Part shown: positions 43,500 through 55,860 of the stretch, one piece after another
How the letters are laid out: the number at the start of each line of letters is the position of its first letter
Position numbering within the stretch: position 1 is the stretch's first letter
Source: Gnetum montanum
Taxonomy: Eukaryota; Streptophyta; Gnetopsida; Gnetales; Gnetaceae
DNA length: 64,000 bases
Assembly (NCBI GenBank): GCA_015680685.1
Contig: MNCI01004872.1
Coordinates: forward strand, 882,697-946,696
Direction of reading: 5' to 3'
The notes under the pieces: model-generated
What the model was told of the DNA's origin: nothing
Seen by the model: the letters and a program-made list of their open reading frames with translations, nothing else
The model's database searches: none
Translations under genes and position numbers: made by a program

Positions 43500-46377
43500 G
43501 AAGGCGATGGAGAAGATCAAATAATCCTAGGAAATGGTGGCTCCTGAGGCTTTGAAGTACCTTCGTTGACTTCAGATACATGTGGCAGCTAATGTGGCTA
43601 TGGCTACCCTATTGTGGCTACAACCTCCAGTGGAAGGCACAAGACATCAAGTAATGCCTTCATCTTCTCCTCCTTACTCTGGGGATCATTCATAGTCCAT
43701 GCAGAATCACTAATGTGGGTTAGAATGGGGACATCCCATGGATAGGGCATGATTGAAAACATCTCCTTTACATTGATAAACTAGGTAGTGAACTATTTGC
43801 ATTCGATGTTAAACATCCTTACTACATTCTTTAGCTCCTAGTGGTTGTTCATCCTTTTAGCTAGGTTATCTACAGTTGATTGTTGATCTATGAAGCATTT
43901 CTTGAGAACTTCAAGTTCAATATTAGCCACTGCAAGCTTGTTCTTGGTGTCCTTATGGTGCTTGAACTCAGCCTTGTATAGTAAGTATGAGTTGGAAACT
44001 TGCTTCTCTAACTCTGACCATGATCATATGGTAGTCAACATAGCTAGATTTGTATAACAGAGATTGGCAGGCTTCATATGCTATATTATCTTCTTAATCT
44101 GCAACTCTTTTATGTGGATTTCTTCTTTATTGTAGGCACCTATCCCATCAACAATGGATTGCCAAACTTCTCTACCTTGTTAGAGTTGCTGAAGGGCTTC
44201 ATTTACGTTTTCCTTCATCAATTGGATGTGTTTTTCATTTACTTATTTTTATAGACCACCCTGCTCTCTGTAATGGTCCTTAACTGTCTTAAATTTCAGA
44301 GCCTCTGATTTCTAGGTAGCTACTTCAATTGTAGTTTTTTGGCAAAGGGTGCAAACTTCCTCTATGGAGAGATTCTTTTTCTCTACTACCAATCTTCTCA
44401 ATTCTATGTTTGCTCTAGCTAGTTTCTCCTAATATTTATGGATGAAATTAGTTAATTGTTGTTTGTGTGCATAACATTTTGCAGGTGATGGTTCTCTATA
44501 GTCATTTGAATGTTCTCTTGGCAAGTCTAATCCAAGGCCTTCTAAATCTTGTGCTATGTGGCCTCTACCAAGGATCTATAGAATACCACCATCTTCATTG
44601 CACCCTTAATCCCTTTAAGCTTATTGTGAAGTTGTTGTGTAGCTTCATCTCTTATTAGTTCTGGGTTGAGAAATGTGGGATTGACAATTTGGGCTCTCAA
44701 TTCAGCAACTTTTACAGCCAAGCATTCATTTTGCTCTTTCGCTATTTCAAGTCATCCATCCAATATGATGTCTTTCCCCCTTGCCTCCAGCAGCTTTGAA
44801 TGGGTTGTAGTGATGTTGTTTGGAAGGCCAAAGACATCTAGAGGTAATTGCCTAGTTTCCATTGATCAATCCAATAGCTCTTCATGCTGTGCTACATTTA
44901 TTCTACTACTTGTGGTTCTTGTAGAAGTCTTTATATCCTTGAGTGTAATAACATCTAGTATAGACACCGTAGGTGTGTTGAGAGTCTCAACAATATAGTC
45001 AGTGACCACTTCTACTACTATTTCTTATCCTTGGTTTTGCATCACCAGTACAATTTCCCCTTCATCCTTCTCCAAGAACAATGAGAAGGTTGCAGTGTTC
45101 TCAAAGATTTCTAGGAGTGCTTGTTGATTTGCAAAAGATACTATGACCTCTCTAGCACTCAGATTTGACCTCATGGGCAGGTGCATTCTTTGGGCTGAGA
45201 AAATGGATCCACCATCATCCATCAAACTAATCATTTAGGCCATTTCATTAAGGTGAGTCATGGCTAATCTATATATGGATGAGTCCCTGCCACTTATGCC
45301 TACTTTTTACTCTTGTTCACTCAAGAGCCATTCTATGTACTCTCACAACTATTGGGTGGTTATAGCGATGTCTGGCATTGCTGTCTAATTGGCAGGTGGT
45401 GGTAGTCATTCCTCTTCATGAGTTTTTATGGCAGGTGTCTTATCCTTTTTCATTTCTACCTAGTTGATGGCTGGAATAGTTCTAATAGTATTGTTGGTGT
45501 AATAGACTATCCCTCCCCTTCAACAAAGTTTCTTGATGAGACATGAGAAGGGAAGTGCCTTCCTTCCACATTTATTTTCTTTAAACCACTTCTCCATTTC
45601 TAGATAGATCAGTTGCAAAAGGTTGACTAAGAATCTCCCACTCAAAGCAACGCATGTTTGGGCAAAGAAGGCAATGATTTTTCTTGGCCTCACCATGGGA
45701 TTGAGTTGGAAGGCCATAATCTTGTAATGAATCCTCTATGCTAGTGTGAGCATGCCAAACTCTTTGTAGTCAACACCATAGCATCATTGCATCCATTCTT
45801 TCTTTATGCTTGGATCTACCTACACTGGGATCTTGCTAAGATTTGCCCTTATTTTGGGCAACCCAAGCACTCTAGCAATGGCCTACATTGAGTAGGACAC
45901 TGAGATGTCCTTGATCTTTATTGGTGCTCTAGGATACCTATTATTCTAGAATAAAAATATCTCTCCCATGTACCACTCCCTGATGGAAGTGATGATTGGC
46001 CACATGGGAGAGGTCTTGAGCTGCTCTTGCACTTCTCTTGGTGCGTGCTCCTGGAAAGGGCCAAAGTTTAACTCTTGGAGCATCAATTTTTGGACCTCCC
46101 TTGATTTTATTTGATTCAGGAAGGCCTCTGTTAAGGTCACCTTGAGGTATGCTAGTTGTGCAAGTGCATCATCTTGATGGAAGTGTTCTATTGCTACTAT
46201 TGCTAGTTCTAGAATCTGTCTGATAGATTCCATTTCTATCTCCTTCCTAAGAGGACTTGTGGCATGGTTTGCAAGTGGTTCTTCTTGGGGCTATTCTTGG
46301 CCTCTTCCCATTCTAGGCCATTTCTCCCTTGTTTGGGATGGTCCTACTTCTTGCATGTGCTTTTCTTTTGGTTTCAT
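43500..46377 (-). pseudogene. Third ORF of element C: globular domain, coiled coil, tail
   Basis: It starts at the ATG whose first base is 46377 (MKPKEKHMQEVG...), directly after the AG of an intron-like segment. An open stretch at 46233-45946 encodes 'IKSREVQKLMLQELNFGPFQ' and 'LKTSPMWPIITSIREWYMGE'. Another at 45717-45520 encodes 'CVALSGRFLVNLLQLIYLEM' and 'KALPFSCLIKKLC'. A third at 45234-45025 continues 'GGSIFSAQRMHLPMRSNLSA'. A Lys/Glu/Leu-rich coiled coil spans about 44700-43800. The end lies near 43500 and is not exactly placed. It is the best preserved third ORF in the window and aligns with element A throughout. Confidence 0.75.
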
Positions 46378-46440
46378 CTATAGTCATAATACATCCATGG
46401 ATTAGTAGATGGAATGTGTAACTTTAAAGTTTTGATTATC
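46378..46440 (-). other. Intron-like segment before the third ORF of element C
   Basis: On the minus strand the 63 nt start GATAATC after 'aatgagaaag', where the other copies have GTAT. They contain 'ctactaatcc' and end 'gactatag' before ATG. The donor appears mutated at one base. Confidence 0.5.
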
Positions 46441-46819
46441 CTTTCTCATTAGTTAATTAGTTACACTTTGGCTAAGGTTGGACCATGGCAAATTGATTAT
46501 TTTATTAACTATTTACCATAATTATCACTAGAAATTGTTGGAAAGATTTAACTCTTGTAATTTAGTGTTTAATAGGTGACTTTTTAGTTAAACCTTTGTG
46601 GGAGTTAGAAAAATTTGCAAAAAATTTTCTATGAAAAATGAAACATATGTGGTCTGCACAACAAAGAGCATACCTCTAGTAGTTATAGGGTCAAAGAATG
46701 AAATGATTTGGATAAACAATTTGTGAGTTATGGGCTCTAGAAGGTTTTGGGCTTTGAAAAATTGAAAAACTCTTTTGGCATTTGTGAGAAATGGTAAAAA
46801 TTTCTAAGTGGGATTGTGC

Positions 46820-46920
46820 CTATTTATAATATTTTTTTCTTATGTTGATAGGGCCCTATATATGAGGCCTCATATATGGGTCAGCTCTATCAACATGGCC
46901 TCAAATACAGGGTCTGTTAG
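46820..46920 (-). promoter_or_regulatory. U3-like words and TATA box upstream of the third ORF, element C
   Basis: On the minus strand 'ggccatgttgatagagct' and 'tagggccctatcaacat' are followed by 'attataaatagg' (about 46820-46829). They echo the LTR words of the same element and match 13611-13695 of element A. Confidence 0.5.
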
Positions 46921-46929
46921 TCAAAATTT

Positions 46930-48430
46930 TCAAATTGTAATATCTCAAGAAAATGAGGAATTTTTGAATGAATTTAAGGTCTATGGAAATCTAGAAAATC
47001 CAAGAATATGATAAAAGCATTGAAGAGGTCTCTAAAAGCTAAAAAATTGAAAAATTTGATGGAGAACATTTTTTACGAACAAAATAGATAAAGGAGTACA
47101 TGGTGTGATGTAGAAGATGGATGTACACAAGATTCTGTTTGCAAGAATGTCTAAGGATAATGTACTTAATGAATCCAACCAAGAGATATGCAAGTGGATC
47201 CTCCCAATAGAGAGCTTATGCCCTTGTTGCCCTTTGCATAGCCTCAACCTAAGGAGTCTATGGACCCCATAGGTGACTAATGATCAATGGAAGTTAAGGA
47301 ACAAACCCTAGAAGATTCTACCTAAGAATTCAACTACGTCAAACTAAGACATGGAATCAAGAACATGGACATTAGCTAGAAGGTGAATTATGGTTAGCAT
47401 ACATGGATGATAGAGAAGGTGGAATGGAATTCCAACTAAGATCATAAAAAGTCCCTTGTGGAGTTTATGTTTAAAATGACCTAAGAAGATCCATCCTTAT
47501 TCTAGACCAAAACCAACCTCTTTTAAGACTTATCCATCCCTTGAGACATAAGAGTGCTCTCACAAAACAACCACAATTCCATAAAAAGACGAAAAGAGAA
47601 GTAGGAAGTGAGAGAGGGCCTTAGAGGGGACCTTCAGGCATGGGTACATGTATTTTTAGTTCCATAACTAGTGCTTGTAGCCTATTTATTTTTCTAAGGG
47701 GTGCACTTTGAATTTCCATCATGGCATTTTTTTGGTTTTTTATTTTTGTTATTTTTCTTTTGGATGGGAACCACACCATGCAAAGAATTTATTTAACTTC
47801 TCTTAGTTAGTGACATGGAATGGTAAGTAGCTCAAGAAAAGCACTCAAGCACTTAAGTAAGTAGAAGAGTACAAAGAGTATTGAGTCCCCTTAAAGTCAC
47901 ACCCTATTCAAACCTTTGAATCCTTCCTAATTCTGGAAAATACCAATGTCATAGATTTATTAAAAGTTTCTTAAATGAAAGGGACCTCAAACTTCTAGAA
48001 CAAGAAAAACCATAGAGTTTGTGGATGGATGAATGATGTGGACTCACTACTTGTTCCATGAAAAAGAAACCACGACCAAGTCATTGGTAAAAAAAAATTC
48101 AAAAATAGAAACCTAACATTAGCAAAAAAAACATGAAGCACATACCACCATTAGTAGTAGCCACAGCACCACTATGTCCTATTGGCAATAAAGTGCTTTT
48201 TATTAGCAAAAATTTGAAAATCACACTCAAACAAAATAAAGCAGAATATATAAGAAAATGTAAAAATATCCAATAAAGATTTAAATGTATTAACGATGAT
48301 GCAAAATAAAAAAATGATGTAAAAGTAGGAAGAATTTGGAGAATCAAAAAGAAATTATCAAATAAATAAATTGCAAACTCAAAAATGTGAAAAATAAAAA
48401 AAATTAGAAAAATTGAGGAGCTAATGGATG
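46930..48430 (-). other. Spacer between pol and third ORF in element C
   Basis: No coding function was recognised. It is collinear with 12111-13560 of element A, including 'ttgaggctatgcaaagggca' (minus, about 47230-47250). Confidence 0.6.
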
Positions 48431-48431
48431 A

Positions 48432-49900
48432 TTAGCATGGATGGTCATCTCCCCCACAGTTGAGTGGGAAGGAGGATATCCAAAAAATCAAGCATGGTTG
48501 TCCATTCATTGAGGTATATGTTTTATTGGCTTGCTTGGCTTCATGTAAAAGCTTCACTTGTTGGATGTTGACCAACTGATTTTTATTTAGACTCTCTAGT
48601 TTGTATATGGTCATGGTCCTAGAAGAAAAGGTTTTAGCAATTATATAAGGTCTCTCCCATGATGTTTGAAACTTAGTTTTCTATGGTACATGTGTGGGGT
48701 TCTAGTAGAGAACCTTATCTCCCAGCTGGAATTTTACTTTCTATATTCTTAGGTCATGTCATTGTTTGTTGAATGCCTTGTGCACTTCATTTAAAGATAG
48801 GACCACCAATCAATTTTCATCTAACACATTAAGGTTGATCAATCTTTCTTTTTGGGCTAGACTTAGATCAAGATTCAATTCATAGGCTATTGAGAGTGTA
48901 CGAAACTCAGATTGTATCAGAAGTGTTGGAAGTATTTCATACACTAACTTGTAGGGAGAGTAGCCAATAGGAAGTTTTCATGTTGAGCAATAGGTCAAAA
49001 TGGCATTGTTGAGTTTTGTGCTCCTATCTATTCTCTTTGTGATCTCCTGGTTAGTTACCTCTGCTTGATTGTTGGCTTGGGGGAGGTTGTTAGTTTATGT
49101 TCAAGCCCTAAGCATTACATTATCTTTCTAAAAGTGGCACCTATGAAGTGAGTTCCATTATCAAAAATTAGTGCATGTGGCACCTCAAACCTATTTACAA
49201 TATGTTGTTGTATAAATCAAGTAGCAGTGGATGATGTATAGTTGATGATGGTTATTGCTTCTACCCATTTGGTGCAGTAGTCAACTGCTATGATAATATA
49301 TGCCTTTTTATTGGACATGGGTGTGATGGGATCCATAAAGTCCATGCCTTAAGGGCTCTAGTGGTTGAATCCACTATTAAGAACCCTCCATTCATGTAGT
49401 CATCCCACTATCTCATTGACAATGTTCACAAGATTAGACAAACTAGTGGACATCTCTAACGATTGTAGGCCAATAGTATCCTACCATCAGGATTTTTATG
49501 ATCATGCATCTTCCAACATAGTAGCCTCTATAGGGGCCTTTGTGAGCATTCTAGAACATGTGTATTTGATTCATATCAACAAATAAGGCCATCAGTGCAT
49601 ACACTGTAAAGGTGTCCATTGATTTCCATGAAGTACTATGCTCAAGGAAGGAACTATTATTTTTTCCCTAAATTCCAAATCTTGTGGCATCTCTTGAGTG
49701 ATAAGGTAAGTGAGGATGTCATTGTACTATGTTGTTTCTATGGGAACTTGATCATTGATTACTCCTATAAAGAGAAGTTCATCTAGAAATTGATTAGAGA
49801 GGGGGCTCTCCTCCTCTTTGTTATCCCATATTAATTGAGAGAGATGGTTAGTGACCACATTCTAGTCCCTTTTCAATCTACCATTATGAGATCAAGTTCT
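48432..49900 (-). pseudogene. Integrase of element C
   Basis: Minus-strand frames give the complement of 'tggcacctatgaagtgagttc', the element A 'NGTHFIGATF' block, at about 49130-49165. The downstream 'EVTN.EIT' block is near 49040. The open tail at 48614-48432 contains 'YKLESLNKNQLVNIQQVKLL', equivalent to the end of the element A integrase. A 60-codon tail without stops suggests this region decayed slowly, or by chance escaped. Confidence 0.7.
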
Positions 49901-51340
49901 TGTAAGATCACAAGCCATCATATGATACATGGGCTTACCATCGGCTTATTCATTAGGAAGTAGATAGCACTATGGTCTGTGTGCACAAACCTATTATAGC
50001 CAAGCACATAGTGCTTGAAATTTTCAAGAGCATACACCACTACCATTAATTATTTCTTAGTTTTGATGTAATTTAACTATGCACCCACAATGTTAGCTCA
50101 TGCAGTGGATGTAATATGGACATTTCTTATCATCCAACTACATAAGCATAGCTCTTAGAGGCACAATTAGATGCATTTGTCATTATGTAAAATGGTCTAG
50201 GCTAGTCTAGTGCATGTAGAATTGGAGTTTCTACAAGTTCATATTTTAGTTATTGGAATGCATGTTCACATTCTATAGCCTAGATGAACAAAGCATCTTT
50301 GTTTGTAAGCTCATCCAAAGGCTTTACAATCTTGGAGAATTTCTTTATGAATTGTCGATAATAGCCAGTATGTCCAAGGAATGATCGGATATATTTAACT
50401 ATCTCTAGTTAGTGTGTGATTTCTTGGATGACTCTTATGTTTTCAAGGTCTACCTCAATCCCTTCTTGTGAAATTCTGTGTCCTAGTACTATACCTTTGT
50501 AGACCATCAAGTGGCTTTTCTACCAATTGAGCTTGAGGTTTGTTTTAACACATCATTTTAATACCTACTCAAGGCGATCCAGGGCTTGCTCAAATTTAGC
50601 TCCATAGGAAGAGAATTCATTCATAAAAAATTCTATCCTATGAACAATATATTATTGGAAAATATTAAGAACCAGGTGTTGAAATGTTGTAGGGGCATTG
50701 CATAGACCAAATGGCATCTTACAATATGCAAGAGTCCCCTAGGGGCTTGTGAATGTTGTCTTGGCCTAATCTTCTAATGTAATTTGGATTTGGTTATAAC
50801 CATTATAACCATCCAAGAAGCTATAATAGTAATACCTAGAGATATTATCTAACACTTGATCAACAAATGATAATGAAAAATGATCTTTAAATGTTTCCAT
50901 GTTCAACAACCTAAACTTGATGCAGACTCATCACTTGCCACCTTTCTTTGGTACAATTATGAGTGCGCTAACACACTCACTATCTATGATGGGATAAATG
51001 AACCTTGCATTAAGGAGTTGTTCTATTTCCTCCTTGATGATCTATTTCAGCTTAGGGTTTAGTCACCTTTGTGGCTGCTATCTTGGCTTCATGGTCGATT
51101 TGGTGTAAATGTGATGCTAGCATATCCTTAGATGGATTTCAATCATCTTGAGATATGACCAAGAAAAGGTAGTTGGACATTTGTTAACCACCTTTAATGG
51201 CTTTTCTTTTTGTTTAGAAGCATGTTTGGCATTGATTATGATTGGCTTTCGATTGTTTAAAATGCATACTCCATGCTGGCTTGTAGAGTCTTTAATTTTA
51301 GGGGCTTTTGTTTGAAGTTATTAGGGATTTTCAACTCTCC
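49901..51340 (-). pseudogene. Reverse transcriptase and RNase H of element C
   Basis: Minus-strand landmarks in order are 'LKLKTLQASMEYAF' (about 51300-51255), 'IIKEEIEQLLNARFIYPIID' (51043 on), 'FLDGYNGYNQIQITLED' (about 50810), 'LAYCKMPFGLCNAPTTFQHL' (about 50730) and 'FFMNEFSSY' near 50620. The last corresponds to the catalytic FMDDFS block with the first Asp of the pair changed to Asn. RNase H lies at about 50320-49950. Multiple stops are present. Confidence 0.8.
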
Positions 51341-51639
51341 TTAATAGGTATCATCATCTTCATCTTTAGAGAGTTGGTGATGAACTTGCAAGAGCTCATC
51401 CATGCCTTCAACATAAACACATGTCAGGCTTTCAGCTGGTTCCATGCACAATGTACTACTGTTAGAGCTAGTTGTCAGCCACTGTGTGCCCTCTTGTTTT
51501 GTGGTTGCTACATATAGATACCTTTGAATATCTATTTCTTATGCACACTGATTACATGCTTTGATGAATATACTCTAAATGAACTAGATTTTTTGCATGC
51601 AATTGCACCCATTATCACTATAGTAAATGCATGAAATAC

Positions 51640-52010
51640 ACTTCTCTAGCCTTTCAAATTCATTTTCCTTGGAGATTTCCAAGGAGAGATCCCTTATACC
51701 CATTCATGCATCAACCTTGCTTAACCAAGCCCTTCCCATAATGATGGGGAAGTCACCTTTGTAGTTTTCAACCTTGATCACCAGAAAATCGATATGGTAG
51801 GATCACTTGAAAACTATGGTCATAATGTTCTCTACTAATCCCAAAGAGACAGTGATTGAGTAGTCTACTGATTTAGATGTTTCTCTTCTTGAGAGGTGGT
51901 AGGTTCTAGGCTTTGTACATGTCATGGAAGATGAGATTGATACCAGACCTAGAGTTAAAAAGAGCCTTGCATGGCTCATGTCCAACGATCTTCAAGTAAA
52001 TAAGAGGACT
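51640..52010 (-). pseudogene. Protease of element C, active site changed
   Basis: On the minus strand 'CKALFNSRSGINLIFHDMYK' (about 51975-51915) aligns with the gypsy aspartic protease block ALVDTGSSVNLI, so the catalytic D-T/S-G reads N-S-R here. 'FPIIMGRAWLSKVDA' (about 51755-51710) is the C-terminal ILGRPFL-type block. It is therefore inactive. Confidence 0.65.
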
Positions 52011-52099
52011 TCCTAAGTTAGATCTTTTTGTGGAAAGGTTGCCAACCTTGATCCAATTAGAAACAACATGAGTTAGCATTATAGTGTAGATTTGATGGA

Positions 52100-54560
52100 A
52101 ACTTAAATGTATTTGATGCAGAGGACGAGGGTGCTAGAGATGCCAGGAGAGCAACCATATTAGGTTGTGAGGGTTTTGGAGGACTATTGGATTAAAAAAA
52201 TGGTCATTTCTTGGAACAGTTGTCCAAACCACTCAGTTGGAAGGCTGATTGTAAATTCATAGTCCTCATAGCATTTTGTTGTTGTAGCTATGGGGGAATT
52301 TCATCTTGCATGGATGGAGTAGGAGGTAACTAGGTAGAGGGTGGAGGGATGTGTGCAAATGCATGCAAAGGATGGTATAGATATGGATTCTCCCCTTGAG
52401 TAGATGGTGAATGAGTTTGATGGTATCCTAGAGGGTAATAGTGATGCTGGAATGAGGCATGGATTTTAGAGCTTCATAGAGAAATGGGTTGCTAAACATA
52501 GCATCTATATGAATTTGATTTCCCATAAGGGTACTACTACCTTGGCGATGGCATTCCCCATGATTGTGATTAATACCATTGTTGGTATTGCTCACATGGT
52601 TGTGGTGGAGCTCCACTTGTGTAGTAAGCTTATTGTTGCTGGTGGAATTACCTTGGATTGCCTTGAGGATAAGGCAATCATTTGGGTGCTTGCCTTCTTG
52701 CTAGTCATGGATTCAGTGCATACATGCTAGACTCTTGTAAGTGTGACATCATAGGGAAACATCCTTTAGGATATTCATATTGAAAAATGTCACATCCATC
52801 ATCATCTTCAGAGTTTTTCTCCACAACTTCTTTTACTACAGTAGATTTCCCCTTACCTCTTTGGTAGGCACGTTTAGCTTCTTTTTGTCTCCTACATTCA
52901 TGATCACTATTTTGTTATTTGGATGCTTCTGTAATCTTCATAGTAGTTTGGAACCTTTCATCCAAAGAGTCCCATAATTTATCAACCTTAGGAAAAATAT
53001 TAGAAACAAATTTTCGAATAGGCAAGGTTTTCCTATTCACCAATTTGTCAAGTGGTGGCTCTTCCTCATCATAGAATTGGACCTCTCTTTTCTTGATGGA
53101 AGGATCCCTATGCACTTTCCCTTTTTTGCAACTCATCTTCTTGTTTTGCTACATGGTATATTAGCCTTTGTATTTGATAAGCTCTTAGTTCGGATAGTCT
53201 CCCTTGGGCATAGACACCAAGAGTTCTTTTAGTTTCTTCTCTAAGACCATCTATGATGTGGTGGAGTTCTTCCCTTTGAGAATAACCATGGCTAGGGCAT
53301 CAGTGTAAGAGAGAGTAATATCTGCCCATGGTAGCATCCAAGGATTTATGAGTTCCCTGTTTTCAACCTTGGATTTACCTTCTCAAATTGGATACTTTGA
53401 AGTACATCTGATATTTGTCATTAAATAATTCTAGCATAGTACCCTATCTACAAATGGATTCTGGCTCTAAGGACTAGTACCAACTTTCAGCTTCTTTGGT
53501 GAGTGTCCTAGGGAAGAACTTGAGTTTCTATCAATCATTTTCAATGTTTTGCAAGGCATGGGCATTGTGGAAATGTTGTAGATGTGTTTTCAAATCAGAA
53601 TTGTCCCCCCCCTCAAATCTTGGGATATTGTTCATATCTAAGCATTTGATCTGACTATCTTTTACATGCCTAGTTATGATCTTTACTACCTTTGCATTGT
53701 TAAGCATGCTTTGAGTTACCAATAGAGGCTCATAATCATCATGATTTTGTTGTCATCAATGATGTTCTCTATTACCCCTTTGATTATTGTGGGCATGGCG
53801 ATTAGGATTATTACCTCTCTAGTCACCTCCATCATGGTTGTTCCTTCTGCGACATCTTTTAGAATCAAAAGAGGAAGAAGAATATATGTAGATGAAGAGG
53901 GGGAAGAAGGAGGAGGACTAACTCCACCATGAAAGCTACCAACTTTACCTTGGTTATCATGGCCATTTTCATTAGTTTTTCTATCATTTTAATGCTTGTT
54001 TGATCCCTTTACTTAATTACTATCTTTCCCTTAACCAGAATTATGGATTGTAGACTACAGATTCAAGGTCACATGCTCATCTCTAGGAAAAAAGGGTAGA
54101 GAATCTTCATGCTAAGAGCCCTCAGAGGTAGGGTCCTCATTGTTTTCTTGATTTAGTAGAAATAAGGGATTGATTAACTATTTCCCCTTTGCATCCTCAT
54201 GATGCCTTTCCTGCTATCGATCTCACTTGCATTATGTGTTAGTGGGATGGTAGTCTCAAGTGTCATAACCATTTACAACATATTCCTCTTGAATATCTAA
54301 GATGCCTAACTTTTTTCATAGTTTGGAGTAGTATTTGGTGCATAGATCGATCAAGAGGCAATACAATGTTGCCTTCCATATCATGCCATCACAATTGCTC
54401 ATCCTAATGTAGGATGAAGGTGAAATTAGAAGCATACTCATCTAGATGACTATATGTCACTTTGCAATCTTGTAGGACTAGTGGTTTTGTATTAGTTCAC
54501 CTGTGAGAGGAAGAAATTTTATCAACACATAAAGTATTAGTGTGCTTTTGTAGTTATCTT
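52100..54560 (-). pseudogene. gag of element C
   Basis: Open stretches include 53722-53531 ('IKCLDMNNIPRFEGGDNSDL') and 53136-52915 ('IKKREVQFYDEEEPPLDKLV'). The first matches the capsid core in elements A and B. A Cys/His patch ('CDIFQYEYPKGCF', about 52760) and a Pro/Gln/Tyr-rich tail (about 52700-52280) follow, as in element A. The N-terminus is near 54530 but its start codon is not preserved. Confidence 0.7.
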
Positions 54561-54648
54561 ATTTGGGAATGATATTGACATTCAAGTTTTTCCAATGATG
54601 TTAATGATATCCACTAAACCTAGATAGTGCACGTTTCAACAAACAAAT

Positions 54649-54666
54649 TCCCTAGTAATGGTACCA
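54649..54666 (-). other. Primer-binding site of element C (tRNA-Asp type, heavily decayed)
   Basis: On the minus strand TGGTACCATTACTAGGGA differs from TGGCGCCGTTGCCGGGGA at six positions, all C/T or G/A transitions. Confidence 0.8.
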
Positions 54667-54667
54667 A

Positions 54668-55527
54668 TGATGAGCGATGAAGGATACCCGTATGCCTAAC
54701 CATACAAATCATAGAGCACTCACACACGATGTAGTTGAATTCCATCAACTTTATAGTTTTTGGTACACTAGTCTTCTAAGAAGTGAACCTTGCCCTAAGA
54801 TCATTCGTTGTCTCCTCGATTACACTTGTGAAGCATAATGGTATGATTAAGTATAATTGAGGCATATGATTTTTATCATTTTGTGTTTTATGATTTTGGT
54901 GCTTGAAAAGAGAGAGATCGAGTAATTTAATTTAACTAACTAATTGGTCTCTAATTCATCCTAACATAAGCATCTAGTCCCACTTTCCATACACATCATG
55001 AACCCACATATCCACTACTAGGTTACTAAGCACTATGCTACTAGGCACACCAAGCAATAACATCGCTGGGATTACCAAGAAAATACATGTTTACGCTTGA
55101 AGTGGTTGTACTCATGTACTTAATATATTTAGCTTAATTAATTAAATTTTAATTTATATTAATTGATTAAATATTTAATAAAGATAATGAATGCATAAAT
55201 AAAGCATTTCAACTATCTAAAATGCTACAAGGTTTATCAAGAAGCTCATCTTTATTACCATACACACTAGTGTGGTTTAGGTACAATAGTGCTTAAATGA
55301 AGATTTGTACACTCAATGGCTCCTATTACAAGCACTCAGGAAAATATTTTAACTTTCAAATAGAAAAACTATTTGGGAGCTCATATTTATAGTTTTTTCT
55401 CAAGGGCTATGTGGACAAGGCCCCGTTAATGTAGCAAATGCTATGTTGATGTGGCCCCATCAACAGGGGCCCATCAACAAGGCCACATTAACAATGTCCT
55501 CTCAACATGACTTATCAATGCTCATCA
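54668..55527 (-). repeat. 5' LTR of element C (860 bp)
   Basis: On the minus strand it runs from TGATGAG (55527) to CATCGCTCATCA (54668). It is collinear with 42327-43271. 'caataaag' lies near its middle, on the complement of 'ctcatctttatta'. Confidence 0.88.
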
Positions 55528-55860
55528 ATAAAGATAAAGGTTCTAGTTCTGGTAAAATTTACATCACTTTTCAACATCCATGCTTGAACTTAAAATAGTA
55601 GAAGGATTCAAGATAGAGAGTTGTGGCTTAAAATCAATATATGTATCAAAGTTAGAAAGTGGTACTACCTGTGAAATATTTTTACCTCGCTATTTGTTAT
55701 TGATCTTACATAAAGAATCTTTATGAGAAAATGTAACCTTCTTGTTGACACCAATTTTAATTTTTGAGTTAATAGTATTCTTGTTAGACAAGAAAATTTT
55801 TTCCTTATGATTTTTTTATTCAAACTACTTAATACTTTCTCTAACATCAATAAAAATATA
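55528..55860 (-). repeat. Older repeat, second part beside element C
   Basis: The reverse complement reads 'taagccacaactctctatct', then 'ttcaagcatgga' and 'gaaaagtgatgtaaatttta', matching 23110-23205. Together with 42016-42326 it rebuilds one copy of the repeat seen at 23 kb. Confidence 0.65.

Larger units (their letters stand above)
42327..55527 (-). mobile_element. Element C: full-length Athila-type Ty3/gypsy retrotransposon (13.2 kb, minus strand)
   Basis: Order on the minus strand: 5' LTR (55527-54668), primer site, gag, protease, reverse transcriptase, RNase H, integrase, spacer, intron-like segment, third ORF, polypurine tract and 3' LTR (43271-42327). It is closely related to element A in all parts. 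The expected 5-bp duplication is degraded: 'gaaaa' on the left and 'ataaa' on the right agree at three of five bases. Aligning the flanks with 23108-23300 shows the host repeat is rejoined after removing the element plus one 5-bp copy. All frames carry stops. Confidence 0.88.
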
